Shown here one piece after another: positions 60,681-64,000 of a DNA stretch of 64,000 nucleotides. The stretch is from Lamellibrachia columna (lineage: Eukaryota; Annelida; Polychaeta; Sabellida; Siboglinidae). Position numbers and translations under genes: made by a program. Numbering within the stretch: the first letter of the stretch is position 1; the number at the start of each line of letters is the position of its first letter. The notes beneath the pieces are model-generated. The model did no database searches, had not been told where the DNA came from, and was given only the letters and a program-made list of their open reading frames with translations. The stretch spans positions 43,101,210 to 43,165,209 of the forward strand of contig OY759272.1 of assembly GCA_963662155.1 (NCBI GenBank), written 5' to 3'.

Positions 60681-63453
60681 CGTGCGTGCACTGTGTATGA
60701 AAGCACGCACACCCTCGACAGTGCTGTTCAATATTAACATAAACAAACTATGCGGAAACACACACATACACACGCACGCACGCACGCACGCACGCACGCA
60801 TACCACACGCACACGCACGCACGCACACACACACACACACACACCCACATGCACACACCAAACGCACACCACACGCACGCACGCACGCACGCACGCACGC
60901 ACGGCAACTACTAGCTCATTGATTATTTTGTAGATGCAGTCGACTAACTATACCTGGGCTGCCAGTGTTGTTTGATGCCATGATCTCGTCTGCTTCTTGT
61001 GGTTGGCATATTCTTTGGTCAGGTCAGATTTACTGCAACAAATATATTTTGTAAGAGTACCCTGAGAAATACATCCCGTTTACGCGGGATGGAAGTGATC
61101 ATCAAAGGGTTCAGCGGAAGTAGTTACAGTGTTGCCTTTATGACTTTCACAACATTATACATTACCATAGATAGACTGCATGGTTCATTAAACAGATTGC
61201 TCTACTCCATCTCCAATAATGACGATTTAGTACAGCAGGTCACGGTTGTGGTGATGGTCTAGATTCGATGGTCTGATTTACCACTCACACGACTACATGT
61301 CAACAACGCTGTAGCCGGACAAGGTGTTTGCGAATCAGGCCTGCCTTTTACAATGGATATTTGCAGCCAAAACGCCAACTGCATCGTTGACTTAGAATGG
61401 CACCAAAGCATTGTACAACGCGGGACACGTACACTATGTTTGGTTTACGATAGTAGAACAACAGCGAACAGCCACACCACCGACACAGCGTTCTAGTACA
61501 AGACTGGTGCCGATTAAAACACTACCTCTTGGCTAGCTTCATCTTTTCTTCCATTTCTCCAGATGTTTCAATTCTGCTCAGCCACGGTGTCATCATTCGA
61601 AGCTAAAGTCACATTTATGCATGCTGTTGATGTATAGCATATAAATTGGAATTACTGAATAATAACACACATTTATGCATCAATGTCGTATAGCATATGC
61701 AACTTATGTTCAGCACTAATTTTGCTGAAAACGATTTGTTTTTTATATATTACGAAGTCTTTCACATTATTAATGATTATCACGTTAGTAATTATTATTA
61801 CCTTATTGTCGTTAATTATCCATAGTTTGTCAAAATATTTATATTAAGCTGATAAGCCGTAACCTTTGCCATATTATGTTACATATAGCCACTAATGATA
61901 TAGCCACTTATTAAGATGCATTAATGTGTGATAGACCTACTTACTTGGTTTCTTGGTAATAGCATTGGTGTCAAACTTGGAAGGGGTACATTATCTAAGC
62001 TCACTGTTGACGCCTGCAATAGCAACACAAATTCCATTAACATATGTCAAACAACTAAAACTACGAATTTCTGGTGCAATGGTCAGATATAACAAACTCA
62101 CTGGCAGCTCAGTGGTTTTACTTTGTATTCTATCTAGCTTATATGTGTTCTTATATGTCTAGCTTATATGTGTTCTTATATGTCTAGCTTATATGTGTTC
62201 TTATATGTCTAGCTTATATGTGTTCTTATATGTCTAGCTTATATGTGTTCTTATATGTCTAACTTATATGTGTTCTTATATGTCTAACTTATATGTGTTC
62301 TTATATGTCTAGCTTATATGTGTTCTTATATGTCTAGCTTATATGTGTTCTTATATGTCTAGCTTATATGTGTTCTTATATGTCTAGCTTATATGTGTTC
62401 TTATATGTCTAGCTTATATGTGTTCTTATATGTGTTCTTCTTACGGTATGGAAAACATTTATGCAAATCGCATTTTACTTTGTAATTTGTGGAAATCGTC
62501 TATGCAAATCGCATGCTACATTGCGGTTAGTGGAAATCATAGATGCAAGTATGCTACCTCGCGGTTAGTGGAAACATCTATGTTTATCGCGTGTTGCATT
62601 GTTCTTAGTGGAAAACATCTCCGCAAATCGCATCTTACTTTGTACATTATGGAAGCATTTATGCAAATAGCATGCTACATTGGAGTTAGTAGAAGATAAA
62701 CAATTGTATGTACCTTAGTGCTGTGTGGTCCTCCAAGAAGCTCTATGTCGAGTTTATACAACAGCACAGGACTCTTGTGGATTGACATTGAGACAAGGAA
62801 CTGCAGCGCAGCCGTGAGCAGCTTCCTGGAGTAACCACAACGATAAAACTATCATAGAAAACTATCATATCATATCATAGAAAAATGTAGTATCTGATCA
62901 ACATACGTAAATATTATTATCAAATGTTCTCCACTTTCATCGGAAAGTAAGCTCATTAGTTTGAAGTCTCGTAAGTGTTACTGAAACATTATTGTCTTGG
63001 TAGTTTTGATAGTTCATGACAAACACTGGCCTCATCTTGCTTCATTACTTATCTATGGCTTATACTCATAATATATACAGTATAATATGATATTTTCATG
63101 CATTACATTGACATGATGGAAATACGTGTTGGATGAAGAACTTTCATTGTTTTCGATTCAATGAGCCAGCGTTTAAGAACATATATACAGAGTGTTCTTG
63201 TTTCTTGGAGAATATTTTGTTCTAATGCAACTTTTGAGCCAGGTGAGATTAGTGAAGACGAACCGCTTGTTCATGGTATACAAAACACACTCCACCTAGT
63301 TCCAGTGACGCTGCGGAAATTCAAGAGCGGCCCAATCTGTCGGAAGCCGATAACCACCATGAGTCTCTTCACCTTGCTATTCTTCCACAGTGGTTTCACG
63401 GAACGGTCAGACACCTTCAGTTGGATCTCCGGGGCGTGCTTAGTGACACATAG
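60347..63453 (-). CDS. Unknown gene, 3' six coding exons
   Basis: Exons in transcription order: 63453-63296, 62825-62714, 62013-61945, 61602-61526, 61032-60954, 60571-60347 (TAA 60349-60347). Every junction has GT/AG and consistent phase, giving about 240 C-terminal residues; the 5' part lies beyond the window. Visible text: APEIQLKVSDRSVKPLW, RLMVVIGFRQIGPLLNFRSV, KLLTAALQFLVSMSIHKSPV, LYKLDIELLGG, LRMMTPWLSRIETSGEMEEK, a basic mid-region (RPAKTKVGSTPSAKSSAKK), a predicted helical end (EIASHREHAHSLLKQRLDDV) and LYLPYLQNV. I do not recognise the family. No membrane segment or signal peptide is seen in this part. The splicing agreement over six exons makes it a real gene. Confidence 0.8.
60631..60903. 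repeat. (ACGC)n/(AC)n microsatellite block
   Basis: Three ACGC or AC arrays in an intron of the unknown minus-strand gene, between exons 60347-60571 and 60954-61032. Open frames across it on both strands are artefacts. Confidence 0.95.
62135..62440. repeat. 25-bp minisatellite, ~12 copies
   Basis: The unit TTATATGTCTAGCTTATATG plus TGTTC repeats almost perfectly (a few AGC/AAC variants) in an intron of the unknown gene. Confidence 0.95.
62445..62692. repeat. Degenerate ~45-bp repeat
   Basis: Six diverged units of the type GTGGAAA.CAT.TATGCAAATCGCATGCTACATT, directly next to the 25-bp array and reaching within 25 bp of the splice donor of exon 62714-62825. Confidence 0.75.
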
Positions 63454-63819
63454 CTGTCGCCAGAAGCGAACAGAAATAAACCAGTTTAACAAAGAGTACA
63501 ACAATGATTGTATAGACGTTCACATTAGTAATATTTGAAACAAATACAATGGTATAAACACGCATGCATACAATACAGGCGCAGTATTATGTGTTTTGAA
63601 AGAAACTGCATTAATTTTATTAACCCAAAATGCAATGATCAGCAAAACATATGTTAAGTCTTATGGACAAACTAACAAAAGCCGGGGATATAGTGTGATA
63701 TAGTGTTACGCTTTATATGATGGTACTGAAGAAGAAGGAAGGAAATGAGAAAACATAGTCAGTATTCTCCAAAGGAGCTAAATAAACAAACAAACCAACA
63801 AAAAAGCAGTTGCAATGAG

Positions 63820-64000
63820 GAGCCAACAGTGCTACATTGAGGAGCCAGCAGTGCTACATTGAGGAGGCAACAGTGCTACATTGAGGAGCCAGCAGTGCTA
63901 CATTGAGGAGCCAGCAGTGCTACATTGAGGAGGCAGCAGTGCTACATTGAGGAGCCAGCAGTGCTACATTGAGGAGCCAGCAGTGCTACATTGAGGAGGC
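63820..64000. repeat. 22-bp minisatellite running off the window end
   Basis: GGAGCCAGCAGTGCTACATTGA and variants (GGAGGCAACAG..) repeat at least eight times; the array is cut by the window edge. Confidence 0.95.

Noticed and set aside
63161..63538. 125-residue plus-strand frame
   Set aside because: Antisense to the in-phase minus-strand exon 63296-63453, which fits a six-exon gene model.

Overview
This is a window of an animal nuclear genome: intron-rich, AT-rich and heavily loaded with simple repeats and transposable elements. I assembled every gene below by hand from splice sites (GT/AG), reading phase and recognisable protein families. The gene set (a type V/XI-like fibrillar collagen, proteasome beta-1, LSM2, FBXW5, PPP1R11) is metazoan. 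The introns of roughly 0.3-7 kb, the CR1/jockey-like LINEs, the Ty3/gypsy remnant and the hAT-like elements suggest a non-vertebrate animal, plausibly a marine lophotrochozoan or invertebrate deuterostome. I cannot name the species.

Layout. 1-11307 (+): 3' half of a fibrillar collagen gene, ten Gly-X-Y exons and then the C-propeptide; almost every intron carries its own minisatellite. 11308-13751: intergenic, with two dispersed repeat families. 13752-24083 (-): PSMB1, six exons, convergent with collagen; its 7.2 kb first intron holds hAT-like sequence, a tRNA-derived SINE, a foldback hairpin and a degenerate LINE. 24084-24224: a 141-bp bidirectional promoter with an ETS-type site. 24225-28539 (+): LSM2, whose second intron holds a second copy of the same LINE family. 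28540-35976: a LINE tail and a hAT-like element with another LINE nested inside. 35977-43295 (+): FBXW5, seven exons. 46353-51103 (-): PPP1R11, four exons, convergent with FBXW5. 51.1-54.1 kb: a long (GT)n array, a 20-bp minisatellite and a foldback element with a (TA)n loop. 54302-58915 (+): a dead Ty3/gypsy LTR retrotransposon. 60347-63453 (-): the 3' six exons of a gene I do not recognise. The window ends inside a 22-bp minisatellite.

The host genes do not form one pathway. They are housekeeping functions (proteasome core, U6/decapping LSm ring, SCF/CRL4 substrate receptor, PP1 inhibitor) beside a matrix structural gene. The one functional pairing the layout supports is PSMB1/LSM2, which share a compact divergent promoter. 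No CRISPR array, operon or prokaryotic-style system is present. The main curiosities are a collagen C-propeptide lacking both interchain-disulfide cysteines, a His/Asp-rich PPP1R11 tail, an F-box that looks about 11 residues short, two large hairpin elements with (TA)n loops, and several nested or mirrored repeat structures.
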